Assembly (NCBI GenBank): GCA_019119815.1
Contig: DWWH01000033.1
Location: 1 to 64,000, forward strand
DNA from: Candidatus Eisenbergiella intestinipullorum
GTDB taxonomy: Bacteria > Bacillota > Clostridia > Lachnospirales > Lachnospiraceae
Length of the DNA: 64,000 nt
Direction of reading: 5' to 3'
In this document: positions 1-7,746 of the stretch, piece by piece
Numbering within the stretch: the first letter of the stretch is position 1
Layout of the letters: each line of letters begins with the position of its first letter
Position numbers and translations under genes: made by a program
Notes under the pieces: generated by a model
The model's database searches: none
Seen by the model: only the letters and a program-made list of their open reading frames with translations
Told to the model about the DNA's origin: nothing

Positions 1-19
1 CGTTCTACGCTGAGGCCGC

Positions 20-122
20 GAGGAGAAATCACGCATGTGATTTCTCCTCTGCGATCACAGCAGTTTTGTGCTTCGGCGCAAAACTGCCGATTGAAAAATA
101 AGCCATCAGGCTTATTTTTCAA
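20..122. other. Three consecutive perfect hairpins
   Basis: Three inverted repeats follow one another. The first has a 13-bp stem (20-32 with 37-49, loop GCAT). The second has a 12-bp stem with one G-T pair (60-71 with 76-87) and a TTCG loop closed by C-G on the plus strand. The third has a 14-bp stem (91-104 with 109-122, loop ATCA). The third lies just beyond the PadR gene stop and could terminate that gene, although its T residues lie within the stem rather than after it. What the first two do is not clear; the upstream neighbour lies outside the window. Confidence 0.7.
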
Positions 123-142
123 TCTTCCTCCATCCCGAAACG

Positions 143-472
143 TCAGCCCTGCGCATACAGCACATTTGCAACGGCGGAAGCGTATTCCTTCCATTCCGCT
201 TTTCTGCTCTTCAGATATTTTTTCCCGTTTCTGGTGATGCTGTAATACCTGCGCACCTTTCCGTTCACTTCATTCCCATAAGAGCTCAGATAATCCTTCT
301 CCTCCAGAGAATGCAGGAGAGGATAAAGCGTTCCCGCCTTCAGACTGAATACATGGCAGGAGCGGCGTTCCAGCTCCTCGATCATCTCATAACCGTACAT
401 GTCCTTCTCCTCCAGCAGACGGAGCAGGAGCATGGAGGTACTCCCCGAGATCAGACTTCTGTCGACCGGCAT
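143..472 (-). CDS. PadR-family transcriptional regulator
   Basis: A 109-residue winged-helix protein. The start MPVDRSL is chosen because AAAGGAG lies 7 bases upstream; a longer frame from 508 has no ribosome site. The sequence carries the PadR pattern: LLLRLLEEKDMYGYEMIEEL (about residues 16-35), then FSLKAGTLYPLLHSLEEKDY and the wing with VRRYYSITRNGKKYL. The short length fits the small PadR subfamily that dimerises through one C-terminal helix. Such proteins usually repress a nearby transporter or stress operon and themselves. No target operon is next to it here, but its own promoter carries a strong palindrome, which suggests autoregulation. The family call is sure; the target and ligand are unknown. 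Confidence 0.93.
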   Translation of the reverse strand: MPVDRSLISGSTSMLLLRLLEEKDMYGYEMIEELERRSCHVFSLKAGTLYPLLHSLEEKDYLSSYGNEVNGKVRRYYSITRNGKKYLKSRKAEWKEYASAVANVLYAQG

Positions 473-521
473 ATTCTCACTCCTTTCAGCACAGGATCCC
501 CGTTCCACCGCGGAGATCTTT

Positions 522-570
522 TATATCGGTCATCTATATATAATATATATAGAAGTCCGATATATGTCAA
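522..570 (-). promoter_or_regulatory. padR promoter with nested palindromic operator
   Basis: On the minus strand a perfect -35 TTGACA (570-565) is followed after 17 bases by -10 TATATT (547-542). A nested dyad centred on base 543 covers the spacer, the -10 and the start point: an inner perfect 9+1+9 palindrome (534-552) and outer arms TATATCGG (522-529) and CCGATATA (557-564). The -35 overlaps the stop codon of the upstream unknown gene. This layout fits autorepression by the PadR protein encoded immediately downstream; binding itself is inferred. Confidence 0.8.
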
Positions 571-2297
571 GCTTCTTTTTCCGCAGCCAGGCGGTCCTCA
601 AAATATCGGAAAAGCGCATCATTTGCCACATAGGCGTATAGGATCCACCTCCCATTTTCATCCCCCTGCACCCGGACCATGGGATAGTAGCGCCGGAAAT
701 GCTCCGGATACTCTTCCATCTCTGCAAAAATTTTCCGCCATCTGTCTTCCATAAGGAAAATATCCGCATTCTGACAGACCAGAAAAGCATTCCTTTCTTC
801 TGCCGTGCCCTTCACAAGCCTTTCAAAGCACTCCTCCTCACAGAGGCTTTTATAAAATTTCAGGAATTTCACACAGCGTTCCTCCACTCCCGGCTCGATC
901 CGGTCTCCGGGTTCATAATAAAGCAGCTCCCGGTATTCACAGATCTTATACCCCTCCTGCTTCTTTTGCAGCTTTGCCACTTTTTGATCCATGAGATCAT
1001 TGAGCATGGCCGGCAGCCCCTTCTTTTCCGTCTCCGCCTTCAGATAATCCTTCATGATCCCGCTCACATCACAGTAGCCTCCGATAAATCGCTCCAGCGT
1101 TTCCCGGATCTCATCCGGCGGGATATAACGGTCCGCACTGTAATTTTTCGCTCCGGAGAGGACAAACTGCGCCAGAAGGGTATAAACGGAGTACGGCGCC
1201 TCCTCTTCCCGGTCGATCTCCAGGCAATCTCTCAAATCCTTCTTTTTCAGAAAAACCTTCGACTTCATGAGTTCTTCCACAAACGTCCTGTAATATTCCG
1301 TGCCGTCCCGGTCCACGAACGGCACATACCGGCAGAGATCCTCCAGGCTGTTTCCCAGATTCAGGAAATCCCGCAGAGCGGAGGCAAAGCCGGGAGACCC
1401 GATCCTCAGATTCCGGAATTCACGCTTCCAGAAAAAAGCCTGTTCCTCCCTGGAAAAATGCTCTCTTATGAACTTCCCGCATCCCGCGTCCGGTACACCC
1501 AGATACAGGTTGTAAAAAACATTCAGCACCTCCTGCCTTTTCAGAGGAAGCGCACGGATGCGCCTGTACAGCCGTTCCGGCACGCAGCGGGCCGGAAGCC
1601 TTACCGGCCGTTCCAGATACCGAGTTGCCATCCGGACCGCCCTCCGGCACTGTCCCAGCGTGATGTCCCCGTCCACACAGGCCCTCCCCTCCAGCCTGTC
1701 TTCGATCATGCAGCCAATGGCGAGCAGATAGATATGATAAGTCTCTCCCTGGGTTTTGTTTCCCCAGAAATGCAGACTCCCGCCGCATCTGGCATCCTTC
1801 CATTCCAGAATCGTCCGCCCCGCTGCGGCCGCCAGCAGCGGATCCGATACGCCCGCACCGCGCATGGGACGCCCAATGATGATGTGCTTCCCGCGGCCGC
1901 CTCCTTTTTTCGGAAGCGTAACCGTTCCCCACACATTCTGTCCTGCCGCCTCTTTCCTTCCCTCCTTCTCTCCTTCGGCAGCGTCCTCCTCTTTCTCAGT
2001 ACATTCCCCCGCTCTGACGTTCTCTTCCATCCCGGCATTCTTCCCGTGAAGTCTCCCGGGCAGAAACTGTTCCTCCGCCCGTCCCATGGTCACGCTGTCT
2101 CCGATGGCGCGCCATCCCTTTTTCCGTTCTTTTTCCCCCGACGGGATGCCGCAGACCAGTCTGTGCCCGTAAACCTCCAGAACCTCCGAGTCCATCAGAT
2201 GAAACGCCTCTACCAGCCTGAGGCTCTCCTCATAAACCGGAGCCCACTCCTCCTCCTTCACATCCTCCGATAGATACAGATCAATAAAAATACCCAT
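567..2297 (-). CDS. Large conserved-looking protein of unknown function
   Basis: A 576-residue soluble protein starting MGIFIDLYLSEDVKEEEW, with GGAGG 5 bases before the ATG; the open frame continues 30 codons further up without a ribosome site. I do not recognise a named domain. There is no signal peptide or membrane segment. Residues about 80-125 are a charged Lys/Glu/Gly-rich linker. A block with WGNKTQGETYHIYLLAIGCM and LGQCRRAVRMATRYLERPV looks structured and conserved, and the rest is rich in charged helices. A small HTH protein is encoded 77 bp upstream in the same direction and may control it or work with it. Composition matches the neighbours. The reading frame is convincing; the function is unknown. 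Confidence 0.8.
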   Translation of the reverse strand: MGIFIDLYLSEDVKEEEWAPVYEESLRLVEAFHLMDSEVLEVYGHRLVCGIPSGEKERKKGWRAIGDSVTMGRAEEQFLPGRLHGKNAGMEENVRAGECTEKEEDAAEGEKEGRKEAAGQNVWGTVTLPKKGGGRGKHIIIGRPMRGAGVSDPLLAAAAGRTILEWKDARCGGSLHFWGNKTQGETYHIYLLAIGCMIEDRLEGRACVDGDITLGQCRRAVRMATRYLERPVRLPARCVPERLYRRIRALPLKRQEVLNVFYNLYLGVPDAGCGKFIREHFSREEQAFFWKREFRNLRIGSPGFASALRDFLNLGNSLEDLCRYVPFVDRDGTEYYRTFVEELMKSKVFLKKKDLRDCLEIDREEEAPYSVYTLLAQFVLSGAKNYSADRYIPPDEIRETLERFIGGYCDVSGIMKDYLKAETEKKGLPAMLNDLMDQKVAKLQKKQEGYKICEYRELLYYEPGDRIEPGVEERCVKFLKFYKSLCEEECFERLVKGTAEERNAFLVCQNADIFLMEDRWRKIFAEMEEYPEHFRRYYPMVRVQGDENGRWILYAYVANDALFRYFEDRLAAEKEA

Positions 2298-2374
2298 GCC
2301 GGCCTCCTTTCTGAGCCACAGAACCATGCCGCTTTCTGTGGTATAGAAAAGTATAACCCGCACGAAAGGCGCTG

Positions 2375-2701
2375 TCATTGAATGCAAAATTCAATATAGG
2401 TCAGCACCCTTTTGTGATATTCGTCCGAAATGAAGCAGGCACGCCAGTCACGGACCGGACGGGCCGGACGGCCCCCGTCCGCTGTTCCGGCGACCAGCTC
2501 GTCCATATCCGCATGCAGAAGGCAGCCCAGGGCATACAGATTATCTACACTGGGGATATTCGTTCCGTCCAGCCAGCGATAGACTGTCTGCACACAGGCC
2601 AGACCGAGATAGTCCTGGACATCAGCGGGACTGATCCCCCTTTTTTCCATAAACCAGCGGATCCTTTCCCCGGTCTTTTTCTTGTCGATCGCAGGAAGCA
2701 T
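2375..2701 (-). CDS. Small XRE-type helix-turn-helix protein
   Basis: A 108-residue protein starting MLPAIDKKKTGERIRWFMEK, with GGAG 8 bases upstream. Residues 8-62 form a Cro/C1-type HTH: IRWFMEKRGISPADVQDYLG, then VQTVYRWLDGTNIPSVDNLY, where the recognition helix should lie, ending LLHADMDELV. The C-terminal part after residue 70 contains several Arg and aromatic residues and is unassigned. It sits directly upstream of the 576-residue unknown protein in the same orientation, so co-transcription is likely. An upstream in-frame start at MKRGKHAEEKG is possible but has a poorer ribosome site. Target unknown. Confidence 0.85.
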   Translation of the reverse strand: MLPAIDKKKTGERIRWFMEKRGISPADVQDYLGLACVQTVYRWLDGTNIPSVDNLYALGCLLHADMDELVAGTADGGRPARPVRDWRACFISDEYHKRVLTYIEFCIQ

Positions 2702-2920
2702 TCTGTCCTCTCCTTTTTCTTCCGCGTGTTTCCCTCTTTTCATGTTTCCAATATAAGGCTGTGAAAAATCTGATTTACCTGAAATGCGGGCGAAAATCTG
2801 CCCCCGGGCGACTGCCCGATCTGAATACCGGTCTCCGAAACCCGGAGCCGGCGCCAAAAGAAGCAGGAACAAATCCTACAGATGAAAGAAGTATAACGCA
2901 GTCTGATAAAAAAAGCAATC

Positions 2921-2947
2921 AAAAAAGCCCGACGCTTTCGTCAGGCT
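2921..2947 (-). terminator. Rho-independent terminator, minus strand
   Basis: Read on the minus strand, AGCCTGACG pairs with CGTCGGGCT (9 bp, one G-T pair) around an AAAG loop, followed by six Ts. It can end transcripts arriving from the small membrane-protein gene to the right. The mobile repeat beginning at 2949 is inserted at the base of this stem, and the 10-bp target duplication includes one arm. Confidence 0.8.
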
Positions 2948-2948
2948 G

Positions 2949-3081
2949 TTACAACTCAGCCTTCGGCAGAGCCGTAACGGCATCCGGCCATTCCAAGCGC
3001 TTCGCGCCAGGCCGGATGCTTCCGGCCGGTCTGTTTTTGTACGGTCTGCGCAGGGAATGCGCAGACCTGGCTGAGTAGTAA
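2949..3081 (+). mobile_element. Structured 133-bp repeat element, copy 1
   Basis: One of three near-identical copies (others at 13740 and 44834). The ends are TTAC...GTAA, extending into imperfect terminal inverted repeats that contain CTCAGCC/GGCTGAG. Inside are two strong hairpins: GCATCCGGCC/GGCCGGATGC and GTCTGCGCA/TGCGCAGAC. The copy is flanked by perfect 10-bp direct repeats CGTCAGGCTG at 2939-2948 and 3082-3091. It encodes no protein. Together this points to a MITE-like non-autonomous element moved by a transposase located elsewhere. Seen directly: repeats and duplications; inferred: mobility. Confidence 0.85.
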
Positions 3082-3123
3082 CGTCAGGCTGCCGTTCGAT
3101 TATTGTTCCTTTCGCATTGTCCG

Positions 3124-3192
3124 CTGCGGTTCGCCGATCTTCCGGCAAACCGCAGCCGGGCCCGTCCATCGCCTAAGGCGATGAACGGGCCC
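3124..3192. other. Two GC-rich hairpins in the 2702-3277 gap
   Basis: The first hairpin pairs CTGCGGTT (3124-3131) with AACCGCAG (3148-3155). The second pairs GGGCCCGT (3158-3165) with ACGGGCCC (3185-3192) and has an inner 6-bp stem ATCGCC/GGCGAT around TAA. Neither has a T run on either strand, so they are not classical terminators. The rest of this 576-bp gap holds the terminator at 2921 and repeat copy 1; I see no gene in it. Confidence 0.6.
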
Positions 3193-3277
3193 GATTCAGA
3201 CCGGAGCGCTGTCACCGGCTGCCGGTCACTCGCCAGACGGCCGGAATGATGTCACCCCCGGCCTGCCTGGCTTCTGT

Positions 3278-3610
3278 CTATCCCGGAATCCTCCGGTTAT
3301 AGCGTTCCCTGCCAAAGAAATCCTGACCGTCCTTTTGCATCCGGCTCCGGAATTTCTCCGGATGCGCCCGCTTTCCTTCCGGCTTCTGCACGTCCGGTAT
3401 GAAGCGGCAGCCCCGGAAGATACCCTCCAGCCTCAGCTTCGCGTATTCCATTCCGGCAGCAAGCGCAAGATCCGCCTTCGTGAAGAGGAACAAAAGCATG
3501 TGATATGACTTACTCCCCCAGCCCTTCTCCACATCCGGATCCTTCAGGATCCAGACAAAAACCAAGAGAAGATAGACCGCAGCCAGAAAAACAATGAATG
3601 TTCCCATCAT
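3278..3610 (-). CDS. Small membrane protein of unknown function
   Basis: A protein of about 110 residues with one N-terminal transmembrane helix (TFIVFLAAVYLLLVFVWI) followed by a cytosolic-type basic tail containing GRERYNRRIPG at the end. Start codons at 3631, 3616, 3610 and 3607 are all possible; GGGG lies 9 bases before the one at 3610, which is preferred. A second weakly hydrophobic stretch (YHMLLFLFTKADLALAAG) may associate with the membrane. It stands alone between a dehydrogenase gene and a noncoding gap, and I do not recognise a family. Codon use resembles its neighbours, so it is probably a real gene. Confidence 0.6.
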   Translation of the reverse strand: MMGTFIVFLAAVYLLLVFVWILKDPDVEKGWGSKSYHMLLFLFTKADLALAAGMEYAKLRLEGIFRGCRFIPDVQKPEGKRAHPEKFRSRMQKDGQDFFGRERYNRRIPG

Positions 3611-3699
3611 ATGCATCCACCCCTTTTCCATTTTCCAGGGAACCGGTCGTATCGCAGTCCGCCGGCCCGCCGGCGAACCGCGACAGGTTATCCTCCGCT

Positions 3700-4746
3700 C
3701 TACCCGATCTTTATCACCCCTTTCACAATATCCGCCTTGTTTTTCACACAGGAATCCAGCGCATGCTGGATCTCATCCAGGGTAAAGACGTCCGTCACGA
3801 TGTCCCGGATGCGGATCCTTCCGGACGAGACGGCCTCAATCGCCATCGGATAAATATTGCGGTAGCGGAACACCGTCTTGAAAGTCAGCTCTTTATCCAG
3901 CGCCAGGCTCATGGGAAGGGTCATCTCACCGGATGCGCTGTAGCCCACAAAGACGATCGTGGAGCCTTTTTTCGCGCTCCGGATGAGCTGTGCGGCCGTA
4001 ATCTGACTGCCGGCCGTCTCAATTCCCAGATCCGCCCCCCTGCCGCCTGTCAGCTCCAGGATGCGGGCGACCGTATCTTCCTCTTTTCCGTTGATCACAT
4101 GATCGGCTCCCAGCTCCAGCGCCTTTTCCAGCCGCTTCTGCATCACATCCACCACGATGATCCGCGAAACTCCCATGGCCCGCAGTGCAAGCAAGCTACA
4201 CAGGCCGATGCAGCCTGCGCCCGTCACCACCGCAGTCTGTCCCAGACGGGCCCCTCCCTGTCCGGCGGCATGAAGCCCAACGGCCAGCGGCTCGATCAGG
4301 GCTGCCTCCATGGTGCTCATCTGATCCGGGATCTTAAAGCACAGATCCGCTTCATGTGCCACATATTCCTGGAAGACACCGTCTACCGGAGGGGTAGCAA
4401 AAAAGATCACATCCTCGCACAGATTGTATCTGCCTTCCTTGCAGTGCTCACAATGTCCGCAGGTCTTTCCCGGTTCCAGAGCCACCCGGTCTCCGGGCTT
4501 CAGATCCGTCACGCCCTCTCCGACCTCGACCACCACGCCACCCGCTTCATGCCCCAGCACAAAGGGCGGCTTTACCACATAATCCCCGATCCTTCCGGAC
4601 TCAAAATAGTGCAGATCGGATCCGCAGATCCCCACATACTCCACCTTTACCAGCGCTTCCCCCGGCGCCGGAACAGGAATCGGCCGCTCCGTCAGCTCCA
4701 CTTTTCCGATGGCGGTCATCACCGCCGTTTTCATCATTCCATTCAT
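3700..4746 (-). CDS. Zinc-dependent polyol/alcohol dehydrogenase (sorbitol-dehydrogenase-like)
   Basis: A 348-residue medium-chain dehydrogenase that should oxidise a sugar alcohol or secondary alcohol with NAD(P)+. Catalytic zinc ligands are visible as C41 in GICGSDLHYF and H66-E67 in VLGHEAGG. The structural zinc site has four cysteines (C96, C99, C102, C110). A Rossmann glycine motif GAGCIG is followed by an acidic stretch (VVDV) favouring NAD+. The motif DLHYFESGRIGDYVV is typical of the xylitol/L-iditol dehydrogenase branch. The start at 4746 is chosen for its upstream GGAG; the longer frame is spurious. It lies 70 bp downstream of a CarD-like gene in the same direction. The exact substrate cannot be read from sequence. 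Confidence 0.9.
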   Translation of the reverse strand: MNGMMKTAVMTAIGKVELTERPIPVPAPGEALVKVEYVGICGSDLHYFESGRIGDYVVKPPFVLGHEAGGVVVEVGEGVTDLKPGDRVALEPGKTCGHCEHCKEGRYNLCEDVIFFATPPVDGVFQEYVAHEADLCFKIPDQMSTMEAALIEPLAVGLHAAGQGGARLGQTAVVTGAGCIGLCSLLALRAMGVSRIIVVDVMQKRLEKALELGADHVINGKEEDTVARILELTGGRGADLGIETAGSQITAAQLIRSAKKGSTIVFVGYSASGEMTLPMSLALDKELTFKTVFRYRNIYPMAIEAVSSGRIRIRDIVTDVFTLDEIQHALDSCVKNKADIVKGVIKIG

Positions 4747-4816
4747 TGCAATCCCTCTCCTTTTTTCTTCGGGCATATGCCCTGTTTTTCGTTCCGAACT
4801 CTCTCCGGATCTCATC

Positions 4817-5350
4817 TCATACCGGAACGGCTTCCGGTTCCTCTTTCTCCCTGCTTTCCACCCGTCCGGCAATATACTCCTTCACTTCCTCCGGCCCGAT
4901 CTTCAGGCTCACGGCCAGCTCGGTATACAGGTTGTCCTGCGCGATCCGGAAATACTTCCTGTCCATCGCCGTTTCCTTTTTCCCCCTCGCCGATCTCTCC
5001 CGGTTCCGCTTCCACAGCGTCTTCAGGATCCTGATCCATTCTCTGCAGTCACAGTCGTTGACCGCCTGCCGGTAGCAGGCTTCCCGCTGCTTCTCATCCG
5101 CGATCCACAAATACCCGATCTGAGGAATGCTGTCCACCAGCTCCTGCGCTTCCTCCCGCGTCAGGATCCTGCGCATCCGGATCTTATCGCTGTCCACCGG
5201 AATGAAGATTTTCCCATCCTGATCGTTGACCGGTCTGAGAAAATAGTACAGCTTTTCCCGGTTCATCCCGCTGATGTCGATCGTGGAAATATCCGTGATC
5301 TCACACACTCCTTTGCTTCCGTAAATAACAAATTCTCCTTTCTGAAACAT
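4817..5350 (-). CDS. CarD-family transcription regulator
   Basis: A 177-residue protein starting MFQKGEFVIYGSKGVCEI, with GGAG 7 bases before the ATG. Residues 1-70 form the Tudor-like CarD/CdnL/TRCF RNA-polymerase interaction domain, including YYFLRPVNDQDGKIFIPVD. The remainder is helical and basic (EEAQELVDSIP, WIRILKTLWKRNRERSARGKK), as expected for the DNA-contacting C-terminal part of this family. Clostridia often carry several small CarD paralogues that act on selected promoters. A likely promoter lies upstream within 5360-5415. It may control the downstream dehydrogenase, which is inference from position only. Confidence 0.9.
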   Translation of the reverse strand: MFQKGEFVIYGSKGVCEITDISTIDISGMNREKLYYFLRPVNDQDGKIFIPVDSDKIRMRRILTREEAQELVDSIPQIGYLWIADEKQREACYRQAVNDCDCREWIRILKTLWKRNRERSARGKKETAMDRKYFRIAQDNLYTELAVSLKIGPEEVKEYIAGRVESREKEEPEAVPV

Positions 5351-5472
5351 ATTTTTTCTCCTTTCCATATTATTTATTTTATCAGAAAATTGCAAAATAA
5401 ATCAAATAGTTTTTCCAATATTTCTATTTTGAAAATAAATTTTACAGATATATCCCCATCCCCTTTCCTTCC

Positions 5473-5501
5473 TTGCGCCGTCCGGTCTCCAATGCTATAC
5501 T
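5473..5501 (+). promoter_or_regulatory. Promoter of AraC-type gene
   Basis: TTGCGC (5473-5478) and TATACT (5496-5501) are separated by 17 bases. The ribosome site GGAGG lies 22 bases after the -10. Confidence 0.65.
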
Positions 5502-5536
5502 GAAATCCAGAAAAAACCGAACCGGAGGTGATCCGC

Positions 5537-6421
5537 TTGATCGAGATCCTGAACGGTACACATGAAACCGTGTCCTACCGGAGCATGACGGGCGTGCGCG
5601 CATTTATCAATACGGAAGCGGAGGATTTTCCTCTCCACTGGCACACCGCGCTGGAAGTCATTCATCCGGTCACAAATGAATATACGGTAAAAACAAACGG
5701 CCGGACGGTCGCCTTCCGGCCGGGAGATATTCTGCTCATCCCGCCGGGAGAGCTTCATGCGCTCCTGGCGCCCAGGGACGGGAAACGGCTGATCCTGCAG
5801 TTTGACTATTCCCTGTTTTCCGGCCTTTCCGGCATGGATTTTCTGCTCCATGCCCTGCGGCCCTGCTTTCTGCTTTCCGCCTCAGAGCTGCCGGATACCG
5901 CTGCTTCTCTTTCCCGCCTGCTTCATGAGATCGTAGAGGAATATCTGAGCGACGACCCTTTCCGGGAGCCTGCCGTCCGTTCCCTTCTCCTGCGTTTTCT
6001 GGTTTCTCTGGGGCGCACCGTGGTGACGGATTCCGGAAGATTTTCCCAGGTTTCCCCCAGCAAGCAGCAGGAATACATTGAAACCTTCCTGGCTGTCTGC
6101 GCTTATATCAACGAACACTGCACAGAACCGCTTTCCATCGAAAAGCTTGCCGGACTCGCCGGCTTCAGCCGGTATCATTTTTCCCGGCTGTTCAAACAGT
6201 TTACCGGCCAGTCGTGCTACGAATATCTGACCGGCCGCAGGCTCGCGCACGCGGAACGCCTGCTGCTGTCTCCGGATCTATCTGTCACCGAAGCGGCCCT
6301 GCAGTCCGGCTTTTCCAGCATTTCCACCTTCAACCGCCTTTTTCGGGAGAAAAACGGCTGTACGCCTTCCTCCTACCGTTCCCTGAACCGGGGCGTGCTG
6401 CTGGACCCGGTAAACCCGTAG
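5537..6421 (+). CDS. AraC-family regulator with N-terminal cupin
   Basis: A 294-residue regulator. The start is TTG at 5537: GGAGG at 5524-5528 stands 8 bases before it, while an in-frame GTG at 5528 overlaps the ribosome site and cannot be used. An N-terminal cupin sensor contains FPLHWHTALEVIHPV and FRPGDILLIPPGELHALLAP. The last 100 residues hold two HTH motifs: EPLSIEKLAGLAGFSRYHFS followed by SRLFKQFTGQS, then VTEAALQSGFSSISTFNRLF. Such proteins usually sense a sugar or metabolite and activate neighbouring catabolic genes. The next gene is a carbamate-kinase-like protein with its own promoter and a terminator in between, so the target is not obvious. Confidence 0.93.
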   Translation: MIEILNGTHETVSYRSMTGVRAFINTEAEDFPLHWHTALEVIHPVTNEYTVKTNGRTVAFRPGDILLIPPGELHALLAPRDGKRLILQFDYSLFSGLSGMDFLLHALRPCFLLSASELPDTAASLSRLLHEIVEEYLSDDPFREPAVRSLLLRFLVSLGRTVVTDSGRFSQVSPSKQQEYIETFLAVCAYINEHCTEPLSIEKLAGLAGFSRYHFSRLFKQFTGQSCYEYLTGRRLAHAERLLLSPDLSVTEAALQSGFSSISTFNRLFREKNGCTPSSYRSLNRGVLLDPVNP

Positions 6422-6432
6422 ATTTTCTCCCT

Positions 6433-6462
6433 CCGGCGGACAGGCCCGCCGGTTTTCTTTTG
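6433..6462 (+). terminator. Terminator after AraC gene
   Basis: CCGGCGG (6433-6439) pairs with CCGCCGG (6446-6452), followed by TTTTCTTTTT-like sequence to 6462. Confidence 0.8.
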
Positions 6463-6463
6463 G

Positions 6464-6492
6464 TATACAAACCCGGACGTTTTTGATATAAT
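6464..6492 (+). promoter_or_regulatory. Promoter of carbamate-kinase-like gene
   Basis: A consensus -10 TATAAT (6487-6492) lies 17 bases after a weak -35 TATACA (6464-6469). It leaves an untranslated leader of about 130 bases (6500-6630) in which I see no strong structure. Confidence 0.6.
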
Positions 6493-6630
6493 GAAAACAT
6501 CCTTTCGGAAGCAGTTTCCGCCTGCGGCAGAGTATTTTTCTTCCCGATGCGGAGAATGCGAAAGGAAGGCAATCCGCGCAGGATAGATCAGAACGATTAC
6601 CGAATATCAACATAAAGCGAGGGAAAGCAT

Positions 6631-7605
6631 ATGAACACAAATATGGAAAGCAAAGATCAGCAGAAAAAATCTGCGAAGAAACGGGCCGTCGTCTCTCTGG
6701 GACATCAGGCTCTGGGATATACCACCACAGAGCAGAAGGACGCTGTCCGGGTAACCGCGAAAGCTCTGGCAGATCTGGTGGAAGCGGGCTATCAGCTCAC
6801 CATCACCCACAGCAACGGACCGCAGGTCAGCATGATCCATAAAGCTATGACGGAGCTGCGCAGAGTCTATATCGACTATACTCCCGCGCCCATGTGCGTC
6901 TGCAGCGCCATGAGTCAGGGCTATGTGGGCTACGACATCCAGAATTCGCTGCGTGCGGAGCTGTTAAGCCGCGGCATCACCAAGCCGGTCAGCACGATCC
7001 TGACGCAGGTAACGGTGGATCCTTACGACGAAGCCTTCTATGAGCCCACCAAGATCATCGGCCGGTATATGTCCAGAGAAGATGCCGAGACGGAACAGAA
7101 AAAGGGCAATTATGTGGTCGAAGAGCCCGGAAAAGGATTCCGCCGGATCGTAGCCGCCCCCAAGCCTCTCGACATTCTGGAGATCGACGCCATCCGGACG
7201 CTGGCGGACGCAGATCAGGTCGTCATCGCCTGCGGAGGCGGCGGCATCCCGGTCATTCCTCAGGAGCATGCCTTAAAGGGCGCTTCCGCTGTCATTGAGA
7301 AGGATTCCATCGCCGGGAAGCTGGCCTGCGATCTGAAAGCGGATCAGCTCATCATTCTGACCAGCGTGAAGCAGGTTTACAAGGACTATCAGAAGGAAAC
7401 GGAATCTCCGATCCGTTCCATGACCGCAGCCGAAGCGAGGGCCTACATGCAGGACGGCCAGTTCGAGGCAGGAACCATGCTTCCCAAGATCGAAGCCGCC
7501 GTCAGCTATCTGGATGCCGTACCCGGGGGAAGTGTGCTGATCACCTCCCTGGATTTTGTGGCGGATGCGATCAAAGGAAAGGCCGGAACAGTGATCACCG
7601 CATAA
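6631..7605 (+). CDS. Carbamate-kinase-like amino acid kinase
   Basis: A 324-residue cytosolic protein of the amino acid kinase fold, matching carbamate kinase over its length. Carbamate kinase makes ATP and carbamate from carbamoyl phosphate. Recognisable blocks are THSNGPQVSMI, VVIACGGGGIPVIP, AVIEKDSIAGKLACDLKADQ, GTMLPKIEAAVSYLDA and the C-terminal GKAGTVI. The first phosphate-binding motif, normally ALGGNAL, reads SLGHQALGYT here, and the following text (TTEQKDAVR) also differs from classical ArcC. It may therefore be a paralogue with another substrate. No ornithine carbamoyltransferase or arginine deiminase gene is adjacent. GAGGG 7 bases before the ATG supports the start. Confidence 0.8.
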   Translation: MNTNMESKDQQKKSAKKRAVVSLGHQALGYTTTEQKDAVRVTAKALADLVEAGYQLTITHSNGPQVSMIHKAMTELRRVYIDYTPAPMCVCSAMSQGYVGYDIQNSLRAELLSRGITKPVSTILTQVTVDPYDEAFYEPTKIIGRYMSREDAETEQKKGNYVVEEPGKGFRRIVAAPKPLDILEIDAIRTLADADQVVIACGGGGIPVIPQEHALKGASAVIEKDSIAGKLACDLKADQLIILTSVKQVYKDYQKETESPIRSMTAAEARAYMQDGQFEAGTMLPKIEAAVSYLDAVPGGSVLITSLDFVADAIKGKAGTVITA

Positions 7606-7633
7606 TTCTGCCCATGTTCCGCAGATATGGTTT

Positions 7634-7667
7634 CAGGGGACTGTCCAGCACAGCCCCCTGTTTTTTT
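7634..7667 (+). terminator. Rho-independent terminator
   Basis: CAGGGG (7634-7639) pairs with CCCCTG (7655-7660) and an inner TGT/ACA pair, followed by seven Ts. It ends the carbamate-kinase-like gene and faces the convergent LspA-like gene. Confidence 0.85.
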
Positions 7668-7746
7668 CTCTGCCGGTCTTTCCCGCCCAGGCGCTTTCCC
7701 GGCCAAAAAGGTCCGTCCGTCTTTTCTGATCGGCTCCATGCGGCGC

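Noticed and set aside
2761-3169. Small open frames inside repeat copy 1 on both strands
   Set aside because: Frames are not shared between the three copies, have no ribosome sites and follow the hairpin composition.
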